Shown here piece after piece: positions 37,990 through 45,992 of a stretch of DNA of 64,000 nt; positions within the stretch are counted from its first letter, which is position 1; each line of letters begins with the position of its first letter. The notes below the pieces were generated by a model, which was given only the letters and a program-made list of their open reading frames with translations, ran no database searches and was not told the DNA's origin. The stretch comes from a candidate division KSB1 bacterium (GTDB lineage: Bacteria > Electryoneota > RPQS01): the NCBI GenBank assembly GCA_016214895.1, contig JACRMR010000003.1:310001-374000 (forward strand), read 5' to 3'. Both the position numbers and the translations under genes were made by a program.

Positions 37990-38472
37990 ATGAGAATCTA
38001 CCGTCCCTTCCTTGCGGCGGCGGCAATGTTGATGATCTGCTCAATCGTGAGCTATGCGGACAACATCGCCAATCACACGGTCACGGTGCAAGTTGACGTG
38101 ATCAATGAACTCGAGATTTCCGGCGGCAACATTACGCTGACCATCAGCACGGCCACGGCCGGGCAGAATCCCGACGACGCGACGAACAACACCTGCGGCT
38201 TGCAGTGGACCACGAACGAGGCGACGAAGAAGATCACGGTCGTCACGGATCAGAGTTCGCCCAACTTCACGCTCAAGGTCGTCGCGACCGGAGTCACCGG
38301 CGGCACGGCCGCGGCCGAGGCCACGCTCTCCAGCACGGTGGCCGACGATTTCGTGACGGGAATTTCCACGACGCTGGGGTCCTGTACGGTGGGCTATACG
38401 GCGCAGGCCACCGCGGCGCAAGGCAACGGCAGCGTTGTGCACACGGTGACCTACACCCTCACCGCGGGCTAA
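37990..38472 (+). CDS. Secreted pilin-like subunit with N-terminal donor-strand candidate
   Basis: A 160-residue protein with a signal peptide ending 'IVSYA'. The mature part begins with a stretch of alternating hydrophobic residues ('NHTVTVQVDVINE'), then a beta-rich domain with 'NITLTISTATAGQNPDDATNN'-type segments, two cysteines ('NNTCGLQW', 'GSCTVGY') that could form a disulfide, and a final strand 'HTVTYTLTAG'. This is the build of chaperone-usher subunits, whose N-terminal strand completes the next subunit. It is the first gene of a four-gene operon followed by a paralogue, a PapD-like protein and an outer-membrane barrel candidate. No named family was recognised; a relation to spore-coat-U/DUF4402-type pilins is an inference. 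Confidence 0.6.
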   Translation: MRIYRPFLAAAAMLMICSIVSYADNIANHTVTVQVDVINELEISGGNITLTISTATAGQNPDDATNNTCGLQWTTNEATKKITVVTDQSSPNFTLKVVATGVTGGTAAAEATLSSTVADDFVTGISTTLGSCTVGYTAQATAAQGNGSVVHTVTYTLTAG

Positions 38473-38477
38473 GCATC

Positions 38478-38497
38478 TCGCGCAGGCAACTGCGCGA
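38478..38497 (+). promoter_or_regulatory. Intercistronic hairpin overlapping the start codon of the second pilin-like gene
   Basis: TCGCGCAG at 38478-38485 and CTGCGCGA at 38490-38497 form a perfect 8-bp stem with loop GCAA. There is no T-run. The last stem base is the A of the next ATG. It lies between the first subunit gene and the rest of the operon, where RNA processing or translational damping would favour the first subunit. Confidence 0.5.
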
Positions 38498-38952
38498 TGA
38501 CCATGTGGCCGTTCCGAACATTTAGCGGGCTCGCCGCACTCGCGCTCACCGGGCTGATCGTCGCGCGTGGTGCGGCGGCGGATCTGTCGCTGACCGGCGG
38601 TGGTATCACTCTGGTCGTTGCTTCCGCCACCGCTGGATCACATCCGGACCCGGCGAGTGACAATACCTGCGGCTTGGTTTGGACCAAGGGCGTGGCGGAT
38701 CCGACGCAGAAGATCACCGCGCGCACCAGTCTCGGCGGCCCCGCGTTTGTGCTGACGGTCGAGGCTCAGAGCGTGGTCCAGGGCACCGGGACCGGGCTCG
38801 TGACGCTCACGACCACCGACGCGGATCTGGTCACGGACATCACATCCACGCTCAGCGGATCCGCCCTCCTGTACTACGAAGTCTCGGCGACCGCCCCGCA
38901 GGGCAGCGGCACGGAGGAGCACACCATCACGTACACTATCACGGCGCAGTGA
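38497..38952 (+). CDS. Second pilin-like secreted protein, lacking the N-terminal strand
   Basis: A 151-residue paralogue of the preceding protein: 'GGITLVVASATAGSHPDPAS' against 'GNITLTISTATAGQNPDDAT', 'DNTCGLVW' against 'NNTCGLQW', and a final 'HTITYTITAQ' against 'HTVTYTLTAG'. The signal peptide ends near 'GAAA', and the mature chain starts directly with the beta domain, without the 17-residue alternating strand of the first subunit. The second cysteine is replaced by 'SGSALLYYEV'. If the family polymerises by donor-strand exchange, this subunit could accept but not donate a strand, so it would sit at an end of the fibre. Confidence 0.55.
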   Translation: MTMWPFRTFSGLAALALTGLIVARGAAADLSLTGGGITLVVASATAGSHPDPASDNTCGLVWTKGVADPTQKITARTSLGGPAFVLTVEAQSVVQGTGTGLVTLTTTDADLVTDITSTLSGSALLYYEVSATAPQGSGTEEHTITYTITAQ

Positions 38953-38972
38953 ATGCGCCCTCGAAAAACCTT

Positions 38973-39779
38973 ATGCAGCGTCTTTCCGCCATCCTCTCGA
39001 TTCTGATCCTGCTTGCGCTTGGCGCGTCGCAGCCCTCCCCGGCGAAAGTCACGGTCGGCACCCTCTCCTTCGAACGCGAGGCCGTTCCCGGCGAGCGCTA
39101 CGAAGGCTCCATCATCGTCAGCAATGACGGCGATCAGCTCGCTCGCGTTTCGATCTATCAGACCGACTACGCCTTTGCCAGTGACGGCACGAATCGCTAC
39201 GCCGATCCCGGCCATGATCCGCGTTCCAATGCGCCGTGGGTGAGTCTTGGGCCGACGCAGTTGGATGTTCCTCCGCGGCAGACGTCGCGGCTCAACTATG
39301 TCGTCAATGTTCCCGCGAATTCGGCGCTAGTCGGGACCTATTGGAGCATGATCATGGTGGAGGAGCAGGCTCAACCGGAGGAACTCCTGGCGTCCCGGGA
39401 CCCGCAACCTCCAGTAGTCCATCAGGTGCTGCGATACGGCGTGCAATGCGTCACGCATATCCGCGACACCGGGCAGGCTCAGGTCAAGTTCACGGCCTCG
39501 CAGCTGGTCGCTTTGGACAGCGTCCGGCACGAGCTTCAGGTGGACGTGGAGAATACCGGCGACCGTTGGATCGTCCCGACGCCCTATGTTGAACTCTTCG
39601 ACTTGCACGGCTCGCCGGCCGGCCGATTCGAGTGTGCGGAGAAGCGCATCTTTCCCGGCATGTCCGTCCGATTCCGCCTCGATCTAGGCGCGACCCCCGG
39701 CGGGCGTTACAAAGCTCTTGTGGTGCTGGACAACGGCGAACAACAACTCTACGGAGCTCGTTACGATTTAGATTTCTAA
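38973..39779 (+). CDS. Periplasmic PapD-like chaperone candidate
   Basis: A 268-residue exported protein with a signal peptide ending 'LGASQPSPA' and two immunoglobulin-like halves. The first half, 'VTVGTLSFEREAVPGERYEG', with 'SIIVSNDGDQLARVSIYQTDY', has the layout of the N-domain of fimbrial chaperones, where this region binds the subunit. 'PWVSLGPTQLDVPPRQTSRLNYVVNVP' matches the F-G strand part. The second half ('VKFTASQLVALDSVRHELQV', 'DLHGSPAGRFECAEKRIFPGMSVRF') is a second beta sandwich. It lies 20 bases after the second subunit gene and two bases before the barrel gene. Family assignment rests on pattern and context only. Confidence 0.55.
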   Translation: MQRLSAILSILILLALGASQPSPAKVTVGTLSFEREAVPGERYEGSIIVSNDGDQLARVSIYQTDYAFASDGTNRYADPGHDPRSNAPWVSLGPTQLDVPPRQTSRLNYVVNVPANSALVGTYWSMIMVEEQAQPEELLASRDPQPPVVHQVLRYGVQCVTHIRDTGQAQVKFTASQLVALDSVRHELQVDVENTGDRWIVPTPYVELFDLHGSPAGRFECAEKRIFPGMSVRFRLDLGATPGGRYKALVVLDNGEQQLYGARYDLDF

Positions 39780-39781
39780 CT

Positions 39782-42550
39782 TTGTTTGCTCGAATTGCAT
39801 ATCTGCTCAGCGCGGCGCTCGCGCTCGCGGCACCGGCTCACGCGGAGGCTTGGAAAGCCACGATCGCGGACACATCACGGATCGAAGTCGATGCGCCGGC
39901 GACCGTCGTTCGCGCCGTAATCCTTGTCAATCCCGGCGCGGACACGCTGACCCTTCGCGAGCAGCTGCTGCTTCCGGCAAGCTGGCAGTCGCTGGCTGAC
40001 GACGGCGTCTTTTCCCTGCCGCCCCGGTCTCGTGAGGTGCGTCTCGTCAGCTTTCGCGTGCCCGCGCAGGCCCCGCCCGGCGTATTCGACATTCCCTATC
40101 AGACCAGCCTCGGCGTGGCCCGGCAAACTCGAACTGCCGGGATTTCTGTCATCGTACGGCCGCGCTTTCAGTTGCACGTCGAGCGCGTCCGCGCGCCGAA
40201 GCGGGTCGTAATCGGGAGTGGATATGACGTCACGTTCAGCGTCAAGAACCAGAGCAATGCAAACTGCCTCGTCACGCTCCGCGGCAGCGCCTCGAATCAG
40301 GGCGACCTCGCTCTAAGCGAAACGACCTGGCTGGCTCTGCCCGGCGAGCGGCGGTTGGTCACGATCACGATCGCGGCGGAATCCGCTGGCTCAAAACCCG
40401 GGCCTAATGTGATCACGTTGTCGGCCCACGCCTCGCACTGTTCTCCGGTCCGCGCGACGGCGCGCACGGACATCGTTCCCTGCGGCGGCGACGACCTGGA
40501 CCTGCACCGTCGGCTACCGTCGGTGGTGGCGGTTCACCGCGTCGGCGATCTCCACCACTCGATTTCACAGTTCGAATGGCGTGGCGGTGGTGCGCTGGAT
40601 GCCAACGGGCGGTACGGCGTCGCCTATCGGGTGCGCGGGCCGCACAATCTCGAACATCGCCTGTTTGGTGTGCGCGACGAGGCCTTTCTATCGGTCCGCG
40701 CACCGGGCCTCACCGTCGCCGCGGGCGATCAGCTCTTCGGGCACTCAAAACTGCTCGCGCACGACCGCATGGGTCGCGGCGTCTTGGCAGATGCGGGTTA
40801 TGGGCGCGCGAGTGCCGGCGGATATGCTTACACGTCGCGCCTGCCCGGCGTGGAGGAGCAGCAAGTCGCCGTCATGACGGCTCTGCGTCCGACTTCGGCC
40901 GTCGAGATTGGCCTGAGTGGAATTCGCTTCCGTCGTGCGCGCGCGGAGAGCGATGCGGCCGCGCTCAAGGCCGTAGCGCAGTTGCGGCCTTGGTTGAATG
41001 CCGGGTGTGAAAGTGCGCTGGGCTGGTCCGGTTCCGGCTCGGCATCACCGCGTCGCGCGCTTTCCGGCGATTTGCGCGCGCATGGCAAGTGGGGACATTG
41101 GTCCGCCGAAGCTCTCCGCGCGGATGCGAGCTTTCCCGGACGCATCGCGAACGAAGATCTGGTTTCCTCGTCCTGGCGGCTCTTGATTCGCTCTCGATTA
41201 ATCTGGACGGGGGCCTGGCGCTGGTCCCGGCAGAATCGCTCGTCACTGTATCCGTTTCAATCGAGCTTCGCGGATCAATCGGCGCGCACGGGACTGGACT
41301 ATGAACTTTTGTCGCGCACCGTTGTCGGCCTGGAGGTCGAGCAGCGCGCGCGACACTCTTCCTTTGGCGCCTCATCTACGGATTCCCGCGAGCAGCGGTT
41401 AACCGGTCGCTTTCGCGGCAGTCGCGGTATCTGGAGCCTCGACGGCTCGGCGGGCGCGGGCGTGCTGCGCGGTACTCTCGTTGACGATCGTGAGCTGCGG
41501 GAACGCTTCGGCGCCGGGCTAACCGTCAGACCGCTGTCCCGGCTCACGCTTTCGTCGCAGGTCGAGCGCGGCTTCCTGAGTTCGTCCGTGGCTTCGCAAC
41601 CGAGCACGCTGGTCCAACTCTCGGCGTCCTATCGTCCGACGCGCGGGTTCAGCCTTACGACAACCGCATTGCACAACGATCTCGGGGGTCCGGCGGCTCT
41701 CAAACTTGACCAGTGGTCGGCCGACGCGCGCTGGGAAGCGCCCTTCCGGCACATCGTGACCCTGCGGTTTCGTACGCTCGACTACCGCCGTGCCGAACTC
41801 GCTGACGGAGCCTTCTTCGCGGCCAGCTACGAGATTCCGTTCAACGTTCCCCTCGGTCGCAAGCCCGGTATCCGCGTCATCAAGGGTCGCGTCACGGACG
41901 CCTCGGATCCGGAGCGGGGAATTTCCGATGTCTTTCTGTCGATGGGTGAATCCGCGGTCATGACCGACTCGCGCGGGCGCTTCCGCTTCGCCACCGCCGC
42001 GCCCGGCCCTCACTACATTGAGGTTGATCCCTCTACACTGGGTCCGCAATGCGCGCTGCTCCCGGCCTCTCCGTTGCTGGTTTGTACGAGCGAGCCCAAG
42101 ACGGAGACGCTTGCTCTGTCCGTGGTGCGCAGTGCAAAGATCGCAGGCGAGCTGATCGTGTATGGGGCGCCGAATGGCGAGAGTCGTCGTGGTCTGCTGC
42201 AGGTGGCCGACGCGTTGGATTCCACTCAAGCCGGGCGCGTCGAAGCACTTGTCCCTTTGCGCGGCATCGGTGGGGCCTACCTTGAACTTCGCGGCGACGA
42301 GCAGACATTCACGGTACGTACCGACGCCGCCGGTCGTTTCGCGCTGGACAACCTCACGCCGGGTCGCTGGATCGTGCAATGTCGTGCCACCGATATTCCG
42401 TCCTATCATGCCACGGAGCAGCCAAGCTACGAGTTGGACGTTCTGCCCGGAACTGAAGCCAGGTTATTGGTTCGCGTGCTGCCCTGCTCGCGCCCGGTTT
42501 ACATTGTTGACGAAGGCCAGGTCCCCAAAATTTCCGTCACCAAGCGTTAA
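39782..42550 (+). CDS. Large outer-membrane barrel / usher-like protein
   Basis: A 922-residue protein starting with TTG at 39782, two bases after the previous stop; this start gives a clean signal peptide ending 'ALAAPAHA', while any ATG in frame lies inside the previous gene. Two Ig-like domains (about residues 25-230) come first, then about 470 residues of short amphipathic strands typical of an outer-membrane barrel, with the segment 'GDQLFGHSKLLAHDRMGRGV', which recalls the conserved 'GD...RG' region of fimbrial ushers. A carboxypeptidase-regulatory-like domain ('IRVIKGRVTDASDPERGISD') and a second beta domain end the protein. The domain order differs from FimD/PapC, so this is at most a diverged usher. 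Confidence 0.55.
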   Translation: MFARIAYLLSAALALAAPAHAEAWKATIADTSRIEVDAPATVVRAVILVNPGADTLTLREQLLLPASWQSLADDGVFSLPPRSREVRLVSFRVPAQAPPGVFDIPYQTSLGVARQTRTAGISVIVRPRFQLHVERVRAPKRVVIGSGYDVTFSVKNQSNANCLVTLRGSASNQGDLALSETTWLALPGERRLVTITIAAESAGSKPGPNVITLSAHASHCSPVRATARTDIVPCGGDDLDLHRRLPSVVAVHRVGDLHHSISQFEWRGGGALDANGRYGVAYRVRGPHNLEHRLFGVRDEAFLSVRAPGLTVAAGDQLFGHSKLLAHDRMGRGVLADAGYGRASAGGYAYTSRLPGVEEQQVAVMTALRPTSAVEIGLSGIRFRRARAESDAAALKAVAQLRPWLNAGCESALGWSGSGSASPRRALSGDLRAHGKWGHWSAEALRADASFPGRIANEDLVSSSWRLLIRSRLIWTGAWRWSRQNRSSLYPFQSSFADQSARTGLDYELLSRTVVGLEVEQRARHSSFGASSTDSREQRLTGRFRGSRGIWSLDGSAGAGVLRGTLVDDRELRERFGAGLTVRPLSRLTLSSQVERGFLSSSVASQPSTLVQLSASYRPTRGFSLTTTALHNDLGGPAALKLDQWSADARWEAPFRHIVTLRFRTLDYRRAELADGAFFAASYEIPFNVPLGRKPGIRVIKGRVTDASDPERGISDVFLSMGESAVMTDSRGRFRFATAAPGPHYIEVDPSTLGPQCALLPASPLLVCTSEPKTETLALSVVRSAKIAGELIVYGAPNGESRRGLLQVADALDSTQAGRVEALVPLRGIGGAYLELRGDEQTFTVRTDAAGRFALDNLTPGRWIVQCRATDIPSYHATEQPSYELDVLPGTEARLLVRVLPCSRPVYIVDEGQVPKISVTKR

Positions 42551-42583
42551 CCACGCTTCACCACATCATCAATCTTCAAAACA

Positions 42584-42606
42584 AAAACCCGCGTCACACG
42601 GGTTTT
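42584..42606. terminator. Terminator between the usher-like operon and the SBBP gene
   Basis: AAAACCCG and CGGGTTTT form a perfect 8-bp stem with a 7-base loop, with T-rich ends on both strands. It lies 33 bases after the usher-like stop and can serve transcripts from either side. Confidence 0.75.
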
Positions 42607-42626
42607 CTGCTCGTTCCTCGCCCGGC

Positions 42627-42735
42627 CGGAATCGGAGCGTCGGCTCTCCCCCCACATCCTGTGGGGGGCCGGGGGGGGGGCGTCTTCGCGCATCGGGATC
42701 TCCTCGCCGAGCAGGGAATGTGTCCCTGCCGGAAT
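42627..42735. repeat. Palindromic C/G-run repeat, copy 2, with adjoining GCAGGGA palindrome
   Basis: Bases 42627-42694 repeat 34626-34694 almost exactly. They are followed by GCAGGGA-ATGTG-TCCCTGC (42711-42729) and CGGAATCTCGCT, which recur at 34774-34798 with a different loop (TTCCT). The stem is kept while the loop changes. Confidence 0.75.
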
Positions 42736-42822
42736 CTCGCTCCGGTCGTCAACCAGACCAGATTCCGCCACACGGCAGCCGCGTCAATTCCTGCACATCA
42801 CGGGCGGTATCTCCCGTAGGGG

Positions 42823-42837
42823 CGGGTCCACGACCCG
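42823..42837. repeat. Short palindrome CGGGTC-CAC-GACCCG
   Basis: Preceded by GTAGGGG. A similar GTAGGGGC with a weaker palindrome stands at 63361. The 475-base gap 42551-43025 holds this, the repeat at 42627-42735, the terminator at 42584-42606 and one doubtful tiny gene. Confidence 0.4.
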
Positions 42838-42873
42838 ACCTCTGAACCGCACCGCATGTCGGGAAGCGAGCCG

Positions 42874-42969
42874 TCAGCAAGTCCTCCCGAGCGGGTCATG
42901 TGCCGACACATAACGCCGCGTGGAGGTGAATAGTACACACACAGCGCACAGAGTAGTAAAGCGGTTCAT
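42874..42969 (-). CDS. Possible 31-residue peptide
   Basis: An ATG at 42969 is preceded by a well-placed AGGAG (five bases away) and opens 31 codons (MNRFTTLCAVCVLFTS, then a polar tail). It lies 57 bases behind the SBBP gene on the same strand. Only the ribosome binding site supports it; the tail runs into sequence of repeat-like composition. Confidence 0.2.
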   Translation of the reverse strand: MNRFTTLCAVCVLFTSTRRYVSAHDPLGRTC

Positions 42970-43025
42970 AGCTGCTCCTGCTGGTGAAGATGGGCGAGTA
43001 ACGGAGTAGAAGCTCCGATGGACTC

Positions 43026-45509
43026 TCAGCGAATGAGGACGACCGGAACTGTACGGTCGGATGTTGGGGTCCGAGCGCACACGATGTAATAGCCGGAAGG
43101 GTAGGAGTTCATATCAACGCGGAGGGTGTGAAAGCCCGCGGACAACGGTCCTAAGTGATTGATGTTGATCTGGCGTCCCAACGCATCAAAGAACCCGACA
43201 GTGACCGGTGAGGTCTGAGACAGATCCAGTGTGATGGTTAGAGTGGAGTTGAACGGATTCGGATAGGCATGGAGCGCGAACGCGGTTGCCGGGACGGCCG
43301 GCCGTTCCGCCACACGCCAGCTGGGAGCGAGCGTCAGCAGTGTAACGAACTGGTCCTGGCCCGCTTGAAACGTCTGGTAAGCATCGTCAGTGATCGGATA
43401 ATCCGCAGACCACGTGTAACCGCACATCCAGACCGAATCGGCACCTTCGCTGAACAGCACACCGGAGACCCCGTCAGTGAATCGCCCGCCAAGGTACGTG
43501 CTGTAGATCAGACTGTCGAGCGCCGGTGACAGAATCGAGAAGAAGTTGTCCTGTGACGTTTGATTTACTCCATCATTGAATGTCGAGTCCAGCGCATCCC
43601 CGGTGAGCAGAAAGTCGCGACTGTTCGTAGATCCAGCGACGAGCACGGACCCGTCGGCTCGTAACGCGATCCCAATGCTATAAGCCCCGCGCTCGCCTCC
43701 CAGTCGCGTTGACGCGCTGATCGTGGCGGGCAAGGTCACTCGGGTTACAAAGGTCTCCCAAAAGAAACACGGGGTGGTATCGACTGCTCCCGGCGTGAGG
43801 GGAAAGGAATCCGAACGGGTCGTACCCGCGAGGATGACTCCTTGGTCTTGCACGACAATGTGCACACAGTTGTCAGCAGCCTCCCCACCAAGATAGCTGC
43901 AGTAGTCAACGCGGCGTTCTGAGAAATCGAGTTCAGCAAAGAACCCGTCCCAGTCACCTTCCGGCATGACCCGTAAGGCATCGGGTGTGATTGGAAGACT
44001 CCCGCTGACACCGCCTGCATTGCCGCAAATCCAGACGTGCGACTCGTCAATCGGCAGGATGTCGATTGTATACACGCTGGATCCCAATACGTTACATGGG
44101 AACAATGTAGAGTAGATAAGCTGCTGCGCGTTCGGATCGAAAACCGAGATGAAGCTCCCGATTCCGACGGATGCCGTAAACATGGCGTCCGGAGTCAGTG
44201 GGAAGTTTGCGTAGCTACTCCCAACCGGACCGCACAAATAGATCACATCGGATCCGGGGCGCTGAACGGCGGCGTACACAGACTCATCCGAAACGCCGCC
44301 AAGAAATGAGGAGTAGTCAAGCGCCGTCCCGTCCGCCGAGAGGATCAGGACATACGCCTCATAGCTGCCTTGGAAGCTGTTATCGAACGGATCGCCCGCA
44401 AGCGGCCAATCGCTGCTCTGCGTGCTTCCGCTGGCGAAGATCCGCCCGTCGCTAAGCCCGATGACATGTCTGCCGCCGTCGTAGGCCGAGCCGCCGACAA
44501 ACGTTGAGAAGATAAGCGCTTGATCAGTCGTATTCAACACGCCGACAAAGATGTCATGCAGCCAGACGATCTGTTCCTGATAGGCACCGGGCGTAATCGG
44601 GAAGCCCGGAAAGTCCGTTGTTCCGGTAACCGCAATGTCGCCCGTCGGCGTGCGCGAGATACTCTCGATTCCTTCTCCTTGACCGAGCGCCGAGCTGTAG
44701 GCGATCAGCGGATCAATCACCAATTCCTTGCTCGCATCAAGAGCCGAAGCCAGAACGCCGTACCGATTCGCGTCAAGCACGGCGAATTGCACCCCGACAT
44801 CACGCTGATGCCTGCCGTCGATCTGATACGCCCACGGTGCTTGCTCCTTCAAATCTCCCAGCGATGTCGCAAGCACCAAGTTGCCTGAGCCATCAACTCG
44901 CAGCGGCGCATCGAGCCCTTCATACTCAATCTGAATTTGCGAAGCATCGGCTCCGGGATGAACATGGTAGTTGGTCTTGATCCCCGGCGCGTCGGCGACA
45001 AACTCTACATCAATCCCCGGCCAGACGTTCTCCGCGATCACGCGCTGATAGTGTCCCACGCGGCTCCGCCACCTGCACGAGTCCCGGCCCAAGAAGTAGT
45101 TCGAGTAGCTGGGCAACCTGTCAACCCCCCTTAGTCCCGCCACAGAGTGGGGGGAGAGCCGATTCACGAAGTTCATTTTCAGGACGTGACCACGAACCGA
45201 TGCTGGCTGGGGCTCCTCTTCCCCCCTTAATCCCCCCATAGGATATGGGGGGAGACCAGAAAGAGAGACATGCCCTTGCCGGTCGTGCTGCCGAATGTCG
45301 ATGGTCAAGCCCTGCTCGGTGACAAAGTACGTCGTTCCACCGGTACTCAGCTTGAAGGCAAAAGGCTCCTCCCATTGGCCCTCATTCGCCACGAAGAACA
45401 CACTGGCGGGCGCTGCAACCGTCTGGTGGGCAACCCCCATGACGGGATTGGCCGCAAGCATCGCAACGAGCGCCATTAGCAAGAATAGCATGATCGATCC
45501 TGTCTTCAT
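43026..45509 (-). CDS. Secreted SBBP beta-propeller protein with C-terminal sorting domain
   Basis: An 827-residue protein with a signal peptide (MKTGSIMLFLLMALVAMLAANP). The N-terminal 250 residues match the domain that often precedes SBBP repeats ('FVANEGQW', 'SYSNYFLGRD', 'VWPGIDVEFV', 'IDPLIAYSS'). Propeller repeats with 'DFPGFPITPGAYQ', 'SNFPLTPDA'-like, 'SGSLPITPDAL', 'DSFPLTPGAVD' and 'ADYPITDDAYQ' follow to about residue 730. The last 85 residues ('HAYPNPFNSTLTITLDL' to 'VPVVLIR') form a sorting domain. Two palindromic elements lie in frame within the N-terminal domain (45123-45165 and 45219-45257). Role unknown; probably displayed on the cell surface. Confidence 0.78.
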   Translation of the reverse strand: MKTGSIMLFLLMALVAMLAANPVMGVAHQTVAAPASVFFVANEGQWEEPFAFKLSTGGTTYFVTEQGLTIDIRQHDRQGHVSLSGLPPYPMGGLRGEEEPQPASVRGHVLKMNFVNRLSPHSVAGLRGVDRLPSYSNYFLGRDSCRWRSRVGHYQRVIAENVWPGIDVEFVADAPGIKTNYHVHPGADASQIQIEYEGLDAPLRVDGSGNLVLATSLGDLKEQAPWAYQIDGRHQRDVGVQFAVLDANRYGVLASALDASKELVIDPLIAYSSALGQGEGIESISRTPTGDIAVTGTTDFPGFPITPGAYQEQIVWLHDIFVGVLNTTDQALIFSTFVGGSAYDGGRHVIGLSDGRIFASGSTQSSDWPLAGDPFDNSFQGSYEAYVLILSADGTALDYSSFLGGVSDESVYAAVQRPGSDVIYLCGPVGSSYANFPLTPDAMFTASVGIGSFISVFDPNAQQLIYSTLFPCNVLGSSVYTIDILPIDESHVWICGNAGGVSGSLPITPDALRVMPEGDWDGFFAELDFSERRVDYCSYLGGEAADNCVHIVVQDQGVILAGTTRSDSFPLTPGAVDTTPCFFWETFVTRVTLPATISASTRLGGERGAYSIGIALRADGSVLVAGSTNSRDFLLTGDALDSTFNDGVNQTSQDNFFSILSPALDSLIYSTYLGGRFTDGVSGVLFSEGADSVWMCGYTWSADYPITDDAYQTFQAGQDQFVTLLTLAPSWRVAERPAVPATAFALHAYPNPFNSTLTITLDLSQTSPVTVGFFDALGRQININHLGPLSAGFHTLRVDMNSYPSGYYIVCARTPTSDRTVPVVLIR
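45123..45165. repeat. In-frame palindromic element within the SBBP gene, unit a
   Basis: It has the layout AACCCCCCTTAGT, then CCCGCCAC-AGA-GTGGGGGG and AGAGCC. On the coding strand it reads 'RLSPHSVAGLRG'. The layout is the same as the units in the restriction-modification gene, but the sequence has diverged. Confidence 0.6.
45219..45257. repeat. In-frame palindromic element within the SBBP gene, unit b
   Basis: CCCCCCTTAAT is followed by the palindrome CCCCCCATA-GGA-TATGGGGGG and AGACC. It is translated as 'LSGLPPYPMGGLRGEEE', a Gly/Pro-rich stretch that interrupts the otherwise conserved domain just before 'RGHVLKMNF'. Confidence 0.65.
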
Positions 45510-45545
45510 CTTATCGCGGGGCCAGTGTTTAAGCATGGGTTGGTC

Positions 45546-45582
45546 CAAAACAAAAAACACCCCGCTGCAGGCAGCAAGGTGT
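45546..45582 (-). terminator. Structured terminator-like element in front of the SBBP gene
   Basis: On the minus strand ACACC-TT-GCTGC-CT-GCAGC-GG-GGTGT forms two stacked 5-bp stems followed by TTTTTTGTTTT, 37 bases before the SBBP start codon. The same architecture and tail recur at 63171-63207, upstream of or at the start of another secreted-protein gene. It may be an attenuator, or the end of an upstream RNA. Confidence 0.55.
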
Positions 45583-45992
45583 CGAGGTTTGGGTTCGGTG
45601 GTTGATGTCCGTCGGGGACAGCAAGATGCAGAAGTTGTCGAGGCATCGGAGCGTGGCGGTTAGTTCCGCAGAGCGTGACCATCCAAGATACCACCACCGC
45701 ACGGACTTGTCAAGCGCCTCCCCGGGTCTCGGTATATTCTTATGTTCAATATTTCAGCGTTTTTTAATCAACTTTTCTCTTGACATAAAGAGGATTCTTT
45801 TGTATATTACAAGTTGGGCCATGTTTTCCAGCTTGCTCCCATCGCCGACACCCACAGGGCGGGATTTCCCTTGCGGGCACAGTGACCCAAATTCCAAGTT
45901 TTCATGAAGTAAGCCCCATTTCGTTTTGTCAAGATATGTTCCCATTTCGAGTTTCAGGTTTCAGGTTTCAAGTTTTTCCCCCACCCACCCCC
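45583..45992. other. Spacer between the SBBP gene leader and the 314-residue protein
   Basis: Apart from the promoter at 45780-45808 it holds a short tandem heptamer (TTTCAGG three times, 45954-45975), which lies just before the ribosome binding region of the next gene. No further gene or RNA was recognised. Confidence 0.4.
45780..45808 (+). promoter_or_regulatory. Near-consensus sigma-70 promoter (TTGACA-N17-TATATT)
   Basis: TTGACA at 45780-45785 and TATATT at 45803-45808 have exactly 17 bases between them. It drives the 314-residue exported protein with a leader of about 180 bases, and is the best promoter match in the window. Confidence 0.8.

Noticed and set aside
38497-39779. Paired WxL/DUF916-type Gram-positive surface system as explanation for the 38-42.6 kb genes
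   Set aside because: The operon includes a large signal-peptide-bearing barrel candidate and the window is clearly Gram-negative in character, so a chaperone-usher comparison fits better.
42162-42845. Plus-strand frame overlapping the end of the usher-like gene
   Set aside because: It runs out of frame through the real gene and into the repeat region; composition is shadow-like.
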